Source: Actinomycetota bacterium (GTDB lineage: Bacteria; Actinomycetota; Actinomycetes; S36-B12). From it: 64,000 nucleotides of DNA. This document shows positions 9,715-19,242 of the stretch, one piece after another. The notes under the pieces are model-generated. The model was not told where the DNA came from. It did no database searches and worked only from the letters and a program-made list of their open reading frames with translations. The position numbers and the translations under genes were made by a program. Positions within the stretch are counted from its first letter, which is position 1. Every line of letters begins with the position of its first letter. The stretch lies in NCBI GenBank assembly GCA_030645615.1, contig JAUSNB010000025.1, forward strand, positions 18,118 through 82,117, given 5' to 3'.

Positions 9715-11733
9715 TCATGGTGCGGTCAGGACCGGGCTGTCCGCCCGCACGGTGGGCGCCGGCAGGTCGACGACACCCGTCGGACCGACCTGGATCTCGG
9801 TGCCCAACTGATCACAGACCCCGCAGTCGAAGCACGGCGTCCAGCGGCAGTCCTCGACGGCGACCTCGGTGATGGCGTCCTGCCAGTCCTCCCACAGCCA
9901 CTCCGAGTCCAGGCCGGAGTCGAGGTGGTCCCAGGGCAGCACCTCGGCCCGCTCACGCTCGCGGGTGGTGTACCAGTCGACGTCGACGGGGTGGTCGGCA
10001 AGCGCGGCCTCGGCGGCCGCCATCCAGCGGTCGTAGGAGAAGTGCTCGCTCCAGCCATCGAAGCGCGCGCCGTCACGCCAGGCCTGGAGGATGACCGAGC
10101 CCACGCGGCGGTCGCCACGGGACAGCAGTCCCTCGACGATGCCGGGCTTGCCGTCGTGATAGCGCAGGCCGATGGCCTTGCCGTACTGGCGATCGGCGCG
10201 GATCGCGTCGCGCAACTTGAACAGGCGGGCGTCGGTGGTCTCGTGGTCGAGCTGGGCCGCCCACTGGAACGGGGTATGCGGCTTGGGCACGAAGCCGCCG
10301 ATCGACACCGTGCAGCGGATGTCCCTCCGGCCGGTCACCTCGCGCCCGGCCTTGATGACCTCCCGCGCGAGCGTCGCGATCTGCAGGACGTCGTCGTCCG
10401 TCTCCGTCGGCAGGCCGCACATGAAGTAGAGCTTCACCTGCCGCCAGCCGCCCGCGTACGCGGTGGTGACCGTGCGGATCAGGTCCTCCTCGCTGACGAG
10501 CTTGTTGATGACCCGCCGCATGCGCTCGCTGCCACCCTCCGGCGCGAAGGTCAGCCCGCTGCGCCGGCCGTTGCGCGACAGCTCGTTGGCGAGATCCACG
10601 TTGAACGCGTCGACGCGTGTGCTCGGCAGGGAGAGGGAAGTCTGGCTGCCCTCGTAGCGATCGGCGAGGTTGCGCGCGATGTCGGCGATCTCGGAGTGGT
10701 CGGCGCTCGACAGCGAGAGCAGGCCCACCTCCTCGTAGCCGGTCTTGCACAGGCCGTTGTCGACCATCTCGGCGATGCCGGTGATGCTGCGCTCCCGGAC
10801 GGGGCGCGTGATCATGCCGGCCTGGCAGAACCGGCACCCCCGGGTACAACCGCGGAAGATCTCGACGCTCATGCGCTCGTGCACCGTCTCGGCGAGAGGC
10901 ACCAGGGGGTTCTTGGGGTAGGGCCACGCGTCCAGATCCATCAGGGTGTGCTTGCGCACGCGCGATGGCACGTCGGCCCGATTGGGTGCGACGCGCCTGA
11001 TGCGGCCGTCGGGAAGGTAGTCGACGTCGTAGAGGGACGGGACATAGACGCTGCCGGTCTTGGCCAGCTCGAGCAGCAGCCCGGCGCGCCCGTCGGGCCG
11101 CCCGGCGAGCTTCCAGTCGCGCACGATGTCGGTGATGAGGTTGACGGCCTCCTCCCCATCGCCGAGCACGGCAGCGTCGATGAAGTCGGCGATGGTCTCG
11201 GGGTTGAACGCCGCGTGGCCACCGGCGACGACGAGTGGATGGCCGTCGACGCGGTCTGCTGCGAGCAGCGGGATGCCGGCCAGGTCGAGCGCCGTGAGCA
11301 TGTTCGTGTAGCCGAGCTCGGTGCTGAAGGACAGGCCGAGGAGGTCGAAGTCGCCGACCGCACGATGTGCGTCGACGGTGAACTGCGGCACGCCATGCTC
11401 GCGCATGAGCGCCTCGAGGTCCGGCCAGACGGCGTAGGTGCGCTCCGCGAGGGCGTCCGCGCGCTCGTTGATGACCTCGTAGAGGATCTGCACGCCCTGG
11501 TTGGGGGCGCCGACCTCGTATGCGTCGGGGTACATCAAGGCCCATCGGACGAGGGCGCCGTCCCAGTCCTTGATCACCGAGTTGACCTCGCCGCCGACGT
11601 ACTGGATCGGCTTGCCGATGAAGGGAAGCAGCTGCTCCAGCTCGTCGAACACCGACTCCCCCTGCACGCGCAGGGTGGGCGCAGCCGCACCAGCAGGCGC
11701 AGCGGCACCAGGTGTCGAACCGGGGGAAGTCAC
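9715..11733 (-). CDS. TIGR03960 family B12-binding-domain/radical SAM protein
   Basis: 672 residues if started at GTG 11733 (VTSPGSTPG); earlier starts would run through palindrome A2. An N-terminal cobalamin-binding-like region is followed by a radical-SAM core with CTRGCRFC (CX3CX2C, about residues 294-301), which binds the 4Fe-4S cluster. Near the C-terminus a second cysteine set, CRWTPCFDCGVC (about 626-637), could hold another cluster. The family's substrate is unknown. Pairing with the DUF2344 protein directly downstream supports a two-protein modifying enzyme. Confidence 0.9.
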   Translation of the reverse strand: MTSPGSTPGAAAPAGAAAPTLRVQGESVFDELEQLLPFIGKPIQYVGGEVNSVIKDWDGALVRWALMYPDAYEVGAPNQGVQILYEVINERADALAERTYAVWPDLEALMREHGVPQFTVDAHRAVGDFDLLGLSFSTELGYTNMLTALDLAGIPLLAADRVDGHPLVVAGGHAAFNPETIADFIDAAVLGDGEEAVNLITDIVRDWKLAGRPDGRAGLLLELAKTGSVYVPSLYDVDYLPDGRIRRVAPNRADVPSRVRKHTLMDLDAWPYPKNPLVPLAETVHERMSVEIFRGCTRGCRFCQAGMITRPVRERSITGIAEMVDNGLCKTGYEEVGLLSLSSADHSEIADIARNLADRYEGSQTSLSLPSTRVDAFNVDLANELSRNGRRSGLTFAPEGGSERMRRVINKLVSEEDLIRTVTTAYAGGWRQVKLYFMCGLPTETDDDVLQIATLAREVIKAGREVTGRRDIRCTVSIGGFVPKPHTPFQWAAQLDHETTDARLFKLRDAIRADRQYGKAIGLRYHDGKPGIVEGLLSRGDRRVGSVILQAWRDGARFDGWSEHFSYDRWMAAAEAALADHPVDVDWYTTRERERAEVLPWDHLDSGLDSEWLWEDWQDAITEVAVEDCRWTPCFDCGVCDQLGTEIQVGPTGVVDLPAPTVRADSPVLTAP

Positions 11734-11771
11734 CCCTGAAGGATAGCCGCGCCCGCCTATCCCCCATCGAC

Positions 11772-11820
11772 CTTGAGGTTGGCGTGCGAAAACGTCGCTG
11801 GAATTCACGCCAACCTCAAG
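11772..11820. repeat. Palindromic repeat family A, copy A2 (left border of nuclease gene)
   Basis: Arms 11772-11784 and 11808-11820 with a 23-base spacer. This is the best copy: pairing is perfect over 19 bp (CGACCTTGAGGTTGGCGTG at 11768-11786), leaving a 19-base loop. The right flank GTCGGCGG matches the other copies. It lies between the TIGR03960 gene start and the DUF559 gene. Confidence 0.92.
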
Positions 11821-11924
11821 GTCGGCGGCGCATCGAACTCCACAGGAGCGAACAAATTGGGCTTCGGTCCACATCCCGCTCACACGGCACGACCTCGATG
11901 GGCACAGGGCCCTACACCAGATGC

Positions 11925-12872
11925 ATGCGAAAGATCACGCAGGCCCTGCGCGAGGTGGCTGCGAATCAACACGGCCTCGTCTCAATGGAGCAGGCGATCG
12001 CAGCCGGAGCAGGTCGCGACGCCGTACGCGACGACGTGCTACGCGGGCGAGCTCTGCGACTGCACAAGGGCGTGTATGCGATTCCAGGATTCGGCGAATC
12101 GGACCCCTTACGCCTGGACCGCGCCGCGCAGCTGCACCTCGGGCCGAGTGCCTGCTTGGTCCTGGCCTCCGCTGCGAGGCTGCACGGCATCCAGGGGCCG
12201 GTCGGAGCTCGGGTCTCCCAGCTTGCAGTGCCGCCGGGGCTTGAGAAGCGACAGAGAGCGGGAATCGAACTCCACTTCTGGAAGCTCGCGGACGATCAAT
12301 GCGTGGTCATCGATGGGCTCAGGGCAACGAACGTCAAGCGAACCCTGGCCGACTGCGCGCGGCTGCTTCCTCGGATGCAGGGCGTGTCGTGCCTCGACTC
12401 GGCGCTTGAGTTGGGCCTCATCACCAAGGAGACCGTCCTGGAGCTCAGCGAGCTCATGAGCCGCAAGCGCCATTGCGCAACCGGCCGGCGCCGATTGAGT
12501 GAAGCACGCGAAGGTGCCCAGTCTCCGCTCGAGACCAGGGTGCGGCTGAGGGCGATGGACGGCGGCTTTCCGCCGGACACGCTGCAGGTCGCGATCCGAG
12601 ACTCATCCGGTCACCTGCTCGGGTATGGCGACATCGGTTACGAATTGCCGAGCGGCCAATGGCTCCTTGTCGAGGCCGACGGAGTTCGATACCACGATCA
12701 GCCGGAAGCACTGCTATATGACCGGAGGCGGCAAAACGCGTTCCTGTCATCGAATGTCTCGGCTCTCCTTCGGTTCACCTGGGAGGACACGCAGCGCGCG
12801 GGGCACATCCCGAGCGTTCTCGGTACAGCCCTGGCGAAGACCGGTTGGCGGCCGAACCCTCGTCCATCTTGA
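11925..12872 (+). CDS. AbiEi-like HTH plus DUF559 PD-(D/E)XK-type nuclease
   Basis: 315 residues from ATG 11925 (an ATG at 11898 is possible; neither has a strong RBS). Residues 1-60 look like the AbiEi/type IV antitoxin winged-helix start (ANQHGLVSMEQAIAAG, RLHKGVYAIPG). The C-terminal third is a DUF559/Vsr-like nuclease: Glu in SPLE (about 202), Asp in GYGDIG (about 235), Glu in LLVEADG (about 249), then LLRFTWEDT. No toxin partner lies next to it. Palindromes A2 and A3 border the gene, and its stop codon lies inside A3. A spot check of one 60-base line gave lower GC than one in rodA, hinting at separate acquisition. The activity is inferred from fold motifs only. Confidence 0.8.
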   Translation: MRKITQALREVAANQHGLVSMEQAIAAGAGRDAVRDDVLRGRALRLHKGVYAIPGFGESDPLRLDRAAQLHLGPSACLVLASAARLHGIQGPVGARVSQLAVPPGLEKRQRAGIELHFWKLADDQCVVIDGLRATNVKRTLADCARLLPRMQGVSCLDSALELGLITKETVLELSELMSRKRHCATGRRRLSEAREGAQSPLETRVRLRAMDGGFPPDTLQVAIRDSSGHLLGYGDIGYELPSGQWLLVEADGVRYHDQPEALLYDRRRQNAFLSSNVSALLRFTWEDTQRAGHIPSVLGTALAKTGWRPNPRPS

Positions 12873-12916
12873 GGTTGGCGTGAGAATCAGGGCGTGGAAG
12901 TCGCGCCAACCTCAAG
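12868..12916. repeat. Palindromic repeat family A, copy A3 (right border of nuclease gene)
   Basis: Arms 12868-12880 and 12904-12916 with a 23-base spacer; RNA pairing extends by wobbles to about 16-17 pairs. The TGA stop of the DUF559 gene is bases 12870-12872, inside the left arm. The right flank is GTCGGCGG. It separates the nuclease gene from the convergent rodA. Confidence 0.92.
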
Positions 12917-12963
12917 GTCGGCGGAGGTGGGTGGCCGGAGGGTACGCGCAGAGCGACGCGGGG

Positions 12964-14145
12964 CTACACGCCGGCGCGCTGGGCGTGCAGGCGCACATTC
13001 TGCAGCAAGCCCACGGCGATCCAGGTCGCCATCATCGACGTGCCTCCGGCCGAGACCAGGGGCAGCGGGATGCCGGTGATCGGCATGATGCCCAGCGTCA
13101 TGCCGATGTTCTCGAACATCTGGAAGGCCAGCCACGCGACGATGCCGGTGGCCACCAGCCGGCCGTACAGGTCATCCGCGCGGAACGCGATCATGACGGC
13201 CCGCCACAGCACGATGGCCATCAGCAGGATCAGGATGACGGCGCCCACGAAGCCGAACTCCTCGCCGACGACCGTGAAGATGAAGTCGCTCTCGTTGACT
13301 GGCACGAACTTGCCCTGCGTCTGCGGGCCCTGGAACAGGCCATACCCGAACATTCCCCCGCCGCCGATCGCGATGCGCGCCTGATTGGCGTTATAGGCGG
13401 CGCTTCCGACGTCGGTCGTCGGGTTGATGAACGAGGTGAGCCGGGCGACTTGGTACTCCTTCAGCAGCCCGAGCTGGATCGCGAGCATGCCGCCGATGAC
13501 CGCCCCGCCGATGAGGCCGACGACCCACCTCGTGCGCGCGCCGGACACCGCGATCAGCGACAGCGACACCGCCCCGAGGATGAGCACGGTCCCCGTGTCG
13601 TTCTGCACGAGGATGATCAGGATCGGCAGCACGGCGACGCCCAGCGACAGCAGCACGTCGCGGTCCCGGGGCTCGCTCTCGATGTCGCGCTTCTCCGACA
13701 AGATGGCCGCCATCATCAAGATGACGGCGACCTTCGCGAACTCCGACGGCTGGATCGTCATTCCGCCGGGCAGGTCGATCCAGGCCCGCGCACCCGCGAT
13801 GCGGGCGCCCACCCCAGGCACGAAAGGCAGCACGAGCATGAGCATGGACGCGCCGTAGATGATCGGCGTGTACGCCCGCAGCCAGCGGTAGTCCAGCCGC
13901 GAGGCCACGACTCCCAGGGCCAAGCCGATGACCACGTTGACGAGGTGCCGCTTGAGGTACGACTGGGGGTCGCTCTCGGCGGCCATGTCGGCGCGGCTGG
14001 CAGACCAGACCAGGACCGAGCCGAAGACGGTCACCGTAAGGGCCGCACCGAGCAGGATCCAGTCGAGGTCGCGCCAGTAGCCCGGTCCGCCGGTCCCCCG
14101 GGCGATCGGTGCCGTCGAGTAGCGCTCGCGGTAGGCCGTCCTCAT
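12964..14145 (-). CDS. rodA: Peptidoglycan polymerase RodA (SEDS family)
   Basis: Glycosyltransferase that polymerises lipid II during cell elongation, working with the class B PBP. 393 residues with about ten membrane segments after a cytoplasmic start (YWRDLDWILLG). SEDS blocks visible: WIDLPGGMTIQPSEFAKVA in the middle, and PLVSAGGTSMMA near the end. The start overlaps the PBP2 stop by four bases (ATGA), so the two are translationally coupled. Confidence 0.96.
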   Translation of the reverse strand: MRTAYRERYSTAPIARGTGGPGYWRDLDWILLGAALTVTVFGSVLVWSASRADMAAESDPQSYLKRHLVNVVIGLALGVVASRLDYRWLRAYTPIIYGASMLMLVLPFVPGVGARIAGARAWIDLPGGMTIQPSEFAKVAVILMMAAILSEKRDIESEPRDRDVLLSLGVAVLPILIILVQNDTGTVLILGAVSLSLIAVSGARTRWVVGLIGGAVIGGMLAIQLGLLKEYQVARLTSFINPTTDVGSAAYNANQARIAIGGGGMFGYGLFQGPQTQGKFVPVNESDFIFTVVGEEFGFVGAVILILLMAIVLWRAVMIAFRADDLYGRLVATGIVAWLAFQMFENIGMTLGIMPITGIPLPLVSAGGTSMMATWIAVGLLQNVRLHAQRAGV

Positions 14146-16292
14146 GGGGATCTCCTCGTGGAGCGGGCCGTCGCAACGCCCGAGGTCTGCCCGTTGAGGC
14201 CGATGACGGTGCCGTCCGGGCGCACGATGGGCAGGGTGTCCTGCGGTTCCCCGCCGAGCAGGACGCTGTCGCTCGGGTTGACGGACCCCCCGCGCACGCC
14301 GAAGAGCGCCTCGTAGATCTTGCGCACGCTCGGTCCGGACGTCTTCGACCCGGTGCCGCCCTCCGTGACCATGACGATGACCGCGTACTTGGGGTCGTCG
14401 GCGGGTGCGTAGGACGCATACCAGGACGTCGACACGTCACTGCCGGTCACCTGCGCCGAGCCGGTCTTCGACGCCACAGGGATCTGGTCCAACGGGAACC
14501 CGGCGAAGGCCGTCTCCCCCGATCCCGCGGTCGTGACGCCCGGCAACGTCCGCCGCAGGAAGGTCATGGTCGCCTTCGGCACCTCCACCTTGGACTTCAG
14601 GACCGGCTGGAACTCCTTGATCACGTCGCCCGACGCGCTGACGATGGCCTTGGCCACCTGCGGCTGGTACAGGTTGCCGCCATTGGCCACGGCCGCATAG
14701 ACCATCGCCATCTGCAGTGGGGTGACGGCAGTGTCGCCCTGGCCGATGATCGCGTTCAGTGCGTCGCCGGCTCGCCAGAGGAAGCCGTTCTCGCAGTTCT
14801 CCTTGTCCAGCGCAGTGAAGTAGTCGGCCAGCTTGGGGTCCGTCTTGCGGGTCTCCGGGTAGCCGGCCGCGGCGTTGGCGCACCAGCTCTCGCGCATCGC
14901 CCGCCAGTTCTCGGCCTTGAACTCGCGGCTCGACACGCGGCCGACGGATTCGCCGGGCAGGTCGACCCCGGTCGCCGAGCCCAGGCCGAACATCTTGGCT
15001 GTCTCCGCGACAGGGTCCGCGGCCGCGCTGCCGGCCTCCGGGCCACCGGCCGCCAACCACATGCGTTCGGCCAGGCCGTAGAAGACCGTGTTGCAGGAGA
15101 CCTCGATGGCCCGGGCAAGGCTGATCCGGCCGTACGCCGACGATTCGAAGTTGCGGAACTTCTGCCCGCCGACCCTGACCGAGCTGGGGCACGGGTACTG
15201 GCCGTACAGGCTGTAGCCCTCCTTGCCGGCCGCGGCCGTGCTGATGACCTTGAAGGTCGAGCCGGGAGCGAAGAGTCCCTGGTAGGCGTTCGATGACAGG
15301 GCCTCGGTGGAGATGAGCTCCCGGTACTGCTTCTTGGTGACGCCGCCGATCCAGATGGCCGGGTCGTACGTCGGGTAGCTCGCCATGGCCAGAACGTGGC
15401 CCGTCTGCACGTCGACGACGACGGCGGCGCCGGACTTGCCGGGGTAGCCCTCGTCCCGTGCCCGCTGGATCGCGGCGACGAGTTGCCCCTCGACGACGGA
15501 CTGCAGGCGGGCGTCCAGCGACGTGATGACGTAGTTGCCTGCGACCGGCGGCGTGCTCGTCAAGGTGCCCGTTACCTGCCCGGACGTATCGACGGCAAGC
15601 GTCGTGATTCCCGGCTGGCCGCGAAGCTCCGCGTCGTACTCGCGCTCCAGCCCTGTACGCCCGACGGTGTCGGTGATGCGCAGTCGGTCCGGGTCCTGCG
15701 AGTCCCCTTGCGCCGCGATCTGCTCCTCGGTCACCGGGCCGAGGTAGCCGAGCAGGTGCGCCGCATTCACGTTGAATGGCGCCGGATACTCGCGGACGGC
15801 CTGCAGCTTGGCAGAGATGCCGGGGAAGTCCGAACGCCGCTCCATGATGGTCAGCGCAGTCTGGGTATCGACGTCATTGGCCACGGGGATGGGCTGGTAG
15901 CTCGAGCCGTTCCAGCAGATCGGGGGCGGCTTGGCTCCGTCGGTGCCGCAGTTCACCAGTCGCTCGGCGATCTTGGCTTCCTGCATGTCGAGGATCTTCG
16001 CCAGCCGCCGGATGACGGCCTCGCCTCCGTCGTCTTCCTTCTCCAGCACCTGCCGGTCGACGGTCACGACCACCGACGTGCGGTTCCCGACGAGGGGGCG
16101 GCCGGCCTGGTCGAGGATCAGCCCGCGAACGGCTGGCTCGACGGCCTCGCGCACGGTGTTGCTCTCGGCCGCGGCTCGGTAGGTCTCGCCCGTCATCACC
16201 TGCAGGTAGAAGGCCCGCGCAACGAGGGTCCCGAGCAGGGAGGTGACCAGGACCGCGAGCACGAGCAGGCGCAGGTTCGAGCGCTCGCTCAC
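14142..16292 (-). CDS. mrdA: Penicillin-binding protein 2 (class B transpeptidase)
   Basis: Cross-links peptidoglycan in the elongation complex with RodA. 716 residues from GTG 16292 (GGAGG six bases upstream), one N-terminal membrane anchor (about 8-28), a PBP dimerisation domain, then the transpeptidase: STFK (catalytic Ser about 343), SCN, and KTGSAQVTG (about 608). The 154 bases upstream, before mreD, contain the perfect palindrome CCGGCGATCGCCGG (16331-16344) and may hold a secondary promoter. Confidence 0.96.
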   Translation of the reverse strand: MSERSNLRLLVLAVLVTSLLGTLVARAFYLQVMTGETYRAAAESNTVREAVEPAVRGLILDQAGRPLVGNRTSVVVTVDRQVLEKEDDGGEAVIRRLAKILDMQEAKIAERLVNCGTDGAKPPPICWNGSSYQPIPVANDVDTQTALTIMERRSDFPGISAKLQAVREYPAPFNVNAAHLLGYLGPVTEEQIAAQGDSQDPDRLRITDTVGRTGLEREYDAELRGQPGITTLAVDTSGQVTGTLTSTPPVAGNYVITSLDARLQSVVEGQLVAAIQRARDEGYPGKSGAAVVVDVQTGHVLAMASYPTYDPAIWIGGVTKKQYRELISTEALSSNAYQGLFAPGSTFKVISTAAAGKEGYSLYGQYPCPSSVRVGGQKFRNFESSAYGRISLARAIEVSCNTVFYGLAERMWLAAGGPEAGSAAADPVAETAKMFGLGSATGVDLPGESVGRVSSREFKAENWRAMRESWCANAAAGYPETRKTDPKLADYFTALDKENCENGFLWRAGDALNAIIGQGDTAVTPLQMAMVYAAVANGGNLYQPQVAKAIVSASGDVIKEFQPVLKSKVEVPKATMTFLRRTLPGVTTAGSGETAFAGFPLDQIPVASKTGSAQVTGSDVSTSWYASYAPADDPKYAVIVMVTEGGTGSKTSGPSVRKIYEALFGVRGGSVNPSDSVLLGGEPQDTLPIVRPDGTVIGLNGQTSGVATARSTRRSP

Positions 16293-16446
16293 GCCGGCCC
16301 TCCGTCCACTCGTCCCATGCCGCTGCGAACCGGCGATCGCCGGGGTCGCATGGGTATGACGGTACGACGTGTCAGCGCTGCGGAGCGTTCCCGCTGCCCG
16401 GTTTCATCCCTTTCGCCCGATTTTTGACACAAAGAAATGGCGGAAA

Positions 16447-16965
16447 TCAGCCGGTCAGGACCGACACGTCCGGCGCCACCCGGCGCGCCACCCAGGCCAT
16501 CCCGACGATGACCAACGGTGCCATCGCCACCGCATACAGCGCCGAGGTCAGGACCATCGTGGGCATGTCCTCCCAGGAGACGCGGGTCGCCCCCATCAGG
16601 CTGTCGAGTGCGGCCACGGCCAGCGTGCTGGCCGCGGTGGCCAGCCCGACGATCCCGATCATGATCGGCACCGTCCGGTCACGCGGATCGATGACGAAGC
16701 CGGTGATGAAGCCGACCGCGATGTAGACGAGGGCATTGACCCCCAGCAGTGTGTCGGCCGGCGGGGCGAGGTCGATCAGAATGCCGGCGGAGAAGCCGGC
16801 CGTGGCGCCTGGCACGGGACCCATCGCGAGGGCGATGGCCACGACGGTCACGACGACCAGGTCCGGGGTGGCGCCCGGCAGCCCGAGCCGAGACAGCAGC
16901 GTCACCTGGACGATCACGGCGAGGAACGTCGTGATGCCGATGACCACCGCTTGCCGCCATGTCAT
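16447..16965 (-). CDS. mreD: Rod shape-determining protein MreD
   Basis: 172-residue integral membrane protein that joins MreC in the elongation complex. About five hydrophobic segments cover most of the chain, with little soluble sequence, as usual for the family. It begins seven bases after the mreC stop. Identification rests on position in mreB-mreC-mreD-PBP2-rodA and on topology, since MreD sequences are poorly conserved. Confidence 0.9.
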   Translation of the reverse strand: MTWRQAVVIGITTFLAVIVQVTLLSRLGLPGATPDLVVVTVVAIALAMGPVPGATAGFSAGILIDLAPPADTLLGVNALVYIAVGFITGFVIDPRDRTVPIMIGIVGLATAASTLAVAALDSLMGATRVSWEDMPTMVLTSALYAVAMAPLVIVGMAWVARRVAPDVSVLTG

Positions 16966-16971
16966 GGCCCG

Positions 16972-17991
16972 CTAGCCCCCGCTCTCGCTGGGCTCCGGCG
17001 TCGCCGCCGTCTCCCGCTCGGGCGCGGCGGACGCGCTTGGGACTGGTGACGCGCCGTCCGTCGTACCCGTGTCGCCGGGGTCCTCGGACGCGCCGGAGCC
17101 GAGCGGCACGGGGGACGGCGAGGGGTCGCTGATTCCGGTCCGGGGCAGGACTGAGTCGCGAGGGTCGACCCTCGGCGGCCGCGTGACGACGGCGACGATG
17201 CTGAGCGTCGAGACGTCGATGAAGGGCCGGACGGTGGCGACGCGAGTGAGCTGCCCCGGGGTGCCGCCCACCTCGATCACCTCGCCGATCGGCAGCCCCG
17301 GGGCGTACGGGCGTCCGCCCTTGGAGCCGAACGTGACGAGCGCATCGCCGACCCGCAGGTCGGCGGCCGGGTCGAGGAGCTGGAAGGACAGCGAATCCTG
17401 GCGCCCGGTGCCTGACACGATCCCGATCTCCTCAGTGCCGGCCACGCGGCCACCGACTGCCGAGGACGAGTCCACCACCAGGACGACGGTCGACGTGTTC
17501 GACGTCGTCTTGACGACGCGGCCCACGAGGCCCTGACCGTTGATGACCGTCATGTCCGGCTCGATGCCGTCCGACTTGCCCGCGTCGATGGTGATCGTCC
17601 ACGAGAAGTCCTGCGCCGGGCCTACCGCGATGACCTCAGCCGGCACGATCCGGTAGCCGCCTACCCCGGCGATGCCCAGCACCTCGTCCAGCGCCATCAC
17701 GCGCGCGCGGTCGTTGGCGAACGTCTCGGCCTCGGCCCGCAGCACCTCGTTCTCCGCGGTCAATGCCTGGATCTGCGCGGACTGGTCGCGCATCGTCGAC
17801 CACCACTCGGTCGCGCCGGTGACGGGCGAGAAGACGGTGGCGGCGATGCGTTCCGCGAAGCCCAGCACGTTGGCCGCCACCGAACGAACACCGCTGAGGG
17901 GACCCTGTCCTCCGCGGAGGTCGAGGATGACGAACGTCAGTGACGCGACGACCAGCACCGACAGCACGATGCGGGTTCGGCGCGACAGCAT
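16972..17991 (-). CDS. mreC: Rod shape-determining protein MreC
   Basis: 339 residues. A short N-terminus and one membrane span (about 7-24) precede a coiled coil (QSAQIQALTAENEVLRAEAE, about 90-109) and the two-lobed MreC beta domain (AEVIAVGPAQDFSWTITIDAG, VVNGQGLVGRVV-like block, GSKGGRPYAPGLPIGEV). The last 60 residues are a Pro/Ser/Glu-rich tail. It scaffolds PBP2/RodA outside the membrane. The gene is 52 bases downstream of mreB. Confidence 0.95.
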   Translation of the reverse strand: MLSRRTRIVLSVLVVASLTFVILDLRGGQGPLSGVRSVAANVLGFAERIAATVFSPVTGATEWWSTMRDQSAQIQALTAENEVLRAEAETFANDRARVMALDEVLGIAGVGGYRIVPAEVIAVGPAQDFSWTITIDAGKSDGIEPDMTVINGQGLVGRVVKTTSNTSTVVLVVDSSSAVGGRVAGTEEIGIVSGTGRQDSLSFQLLDPAADLRVGDALVTFGSKGGRPYAPGLPIGEVIEVGGTPGQLTRVATVRPFIDVSTLSIVAVVTRPPRVDPRDSVLPRTGISDPSPSPVPLGSGASEDPGDTGTTDGASPVPSASAAPERETAATPEPSESGG

Positions 17992-18043
17992 GGATCCAGT
18001 GTCCCTTGCGGGCCGTCAGGCCGACGCCGGCACCCGGAGGGTG

Positions 18044-19075
18044 CTAGCGGCGGGGCTCCGAGATCAGGACCTGCTGGAGGGCCTCGAACTCCTCCACGCA
18101 CTTGCCTGAGCCGAGGGCCACGCACTCGAGCGGGCGGTCGGCAATGAGGATGGGCATGCCCGTCTCGTGGCGCAGCCGCTCGTCGAGGCCCCGGAGCAGC
18201 GCGCCGCCGCCGGTGAGGACGATGCCGCGGTCCATGATGTCGCCGGACAGCTCGGGAGGAGTGCGGTCGAGCGTCGCCTTGACCGCGTCGACGATCGCGT
18301 GGACGGGCTCGTCGATGGCTCGACGGATCTCCTCCGCGGACACGACGATCGTGCGCGGCAGGCCGGTGATGAGGTCACGGCCGCGGATCTCGGCGTGCGG
18401 CTCGTCGGGCATCGGGAAGGCCGAGCCGATCGCGACCTTGATCTCCTCGGCGGTGCGCTCGCCGAGCATCAGCGAATACTCCTTCTTGACGTACTGGATG
18501 ATCGCGTTGTCCAGTTCGTCGCCGCCGACGCGGACGCTCAGCGAGCAGACGATGCCGCCAAGGGAGATGACCGCGACCTCGGACGTGCCGCCGCCGATGT
18601 CGACCACCATGTTTCCGGTGGGCTCGTGCACGGGAAGGCCTGCGCCGATGGCCGCGGCCATGGGCTCCTCGATGATGAACACCTTGCGAGCGCCCGCGGC
18701 GTAGCCCGCGTCCTTGACCGCGCGCTGCTCGACGCCGGTGATGCCGGACGGGACGCACACGATGAGTCGCGGCTTGGCCAGGTGGCGGCGCTTGTGCACC
18801 TTCTGGATGAAGTAGCGCAGCATGCGCTCGGTGGTGTCGAAGTCGGCGATGACGCCGTCCTTGAGCGGGCGGATCGCGACGATGTTGCCAGGGGTGCGAC
18901 CGATCATGCGCTTGGCCTCGGAGCCGACCGCGAGGATGCCGCCTGTGTTGTTGTTGATCGCCACGACGGAGGGCTCGTTCAGAACGATGCCGCGGCCGCG
19001 TACGTAAACCAAGGTGTTGGCGGTGCCCAGGTCGACGGCCATGTCGCGGCCGACGAAGGACGATGATGCTGCCAT
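18044..19075 (-). CDS. mreB: Rod shape-determining protein MreB (bacterial actin)
   Basis: 343-residue actin-fold ATPase that guides side-wall synthesis. Phosphate 1 motif [11 protein letters not shown] (about 15-25), [18 protein letters not shown] (phosphate 2 region), and [16 protein letters not shown] (adenosine motif). First gene of the mre operon. About 30 bases upstream, CCTTAAGATGAAGG contains a possible -10 box (TAAGAT). Upstream of that lies palindrome A4. Confidence 0.97.
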   Translation of the reverse strand: MAASSSFVGRDMAVDLGTANTLVYVRGRGIVLNEPSVVAINNNTGGILAVGSEAKRMIGRTPGNIVAIRPLKDGVIADFDTTERMLRYFIQKVHKRRHLAKPRLIVCVPSGITGVEQRAVKDAGYAAGARKVFIIEEPMAAAIGAGLPVHEPTGNMVVDIGGGTSEVAVISLGGIVCSLSVRVGGDELDNAIIQYVKKEYSLMLGERTAEEIKVAIGSAFPMPDEPHAEIRGRDLITGLPRTIVVSAEEIRRAIDEPVHAIVDAVKATLDRTPPELSGDIMDRGIVLTGGGALLRGLDERLRHETGMPILIADRPLECVALGSGKCVEEFEALQQVLISEPRR

Positions 19076-19181
19076 GGGGAAGCGGCCTTCCGAGCGGGTG
19101 CAGGGGCCTTCATCTTAAGGCCACCGGGTGGTCACCTTGGCACCGTCTGCCCGGATTGCCCCGCTTTGCCCTTCCGCCCAC

Positions 19182-19230
19182 CTTGAGGTTGGCGCCCTCC
19201 CGGGGCTGGCATTAGCGCGCCAACCTCAAG
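19182..19230. repeat. Palindromic repeat family A, copy A4 (solo)
   Basis: Arms 19182-19194 and 19218-19230 with the same 23-base spacer; the spacer sequence is unrelated to the other copies and lacks their initial TG. The right flank is GTCGGCAG. It lies between mreB's upstream region and the end of the hydrolase gene, both minus strand. Confidence 0.9.
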
Positions 19231-19242
19231 GTCGGCAGGTGG

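Noticed and set aside
11925..12872. Type IV toxin-antitoxin (AbiE) system
   Set aside because: Only an AbiEi-like start is present. No AbiEii-type nucleotidyltransferase lies on either side, so a working AbiE pair is not supported.
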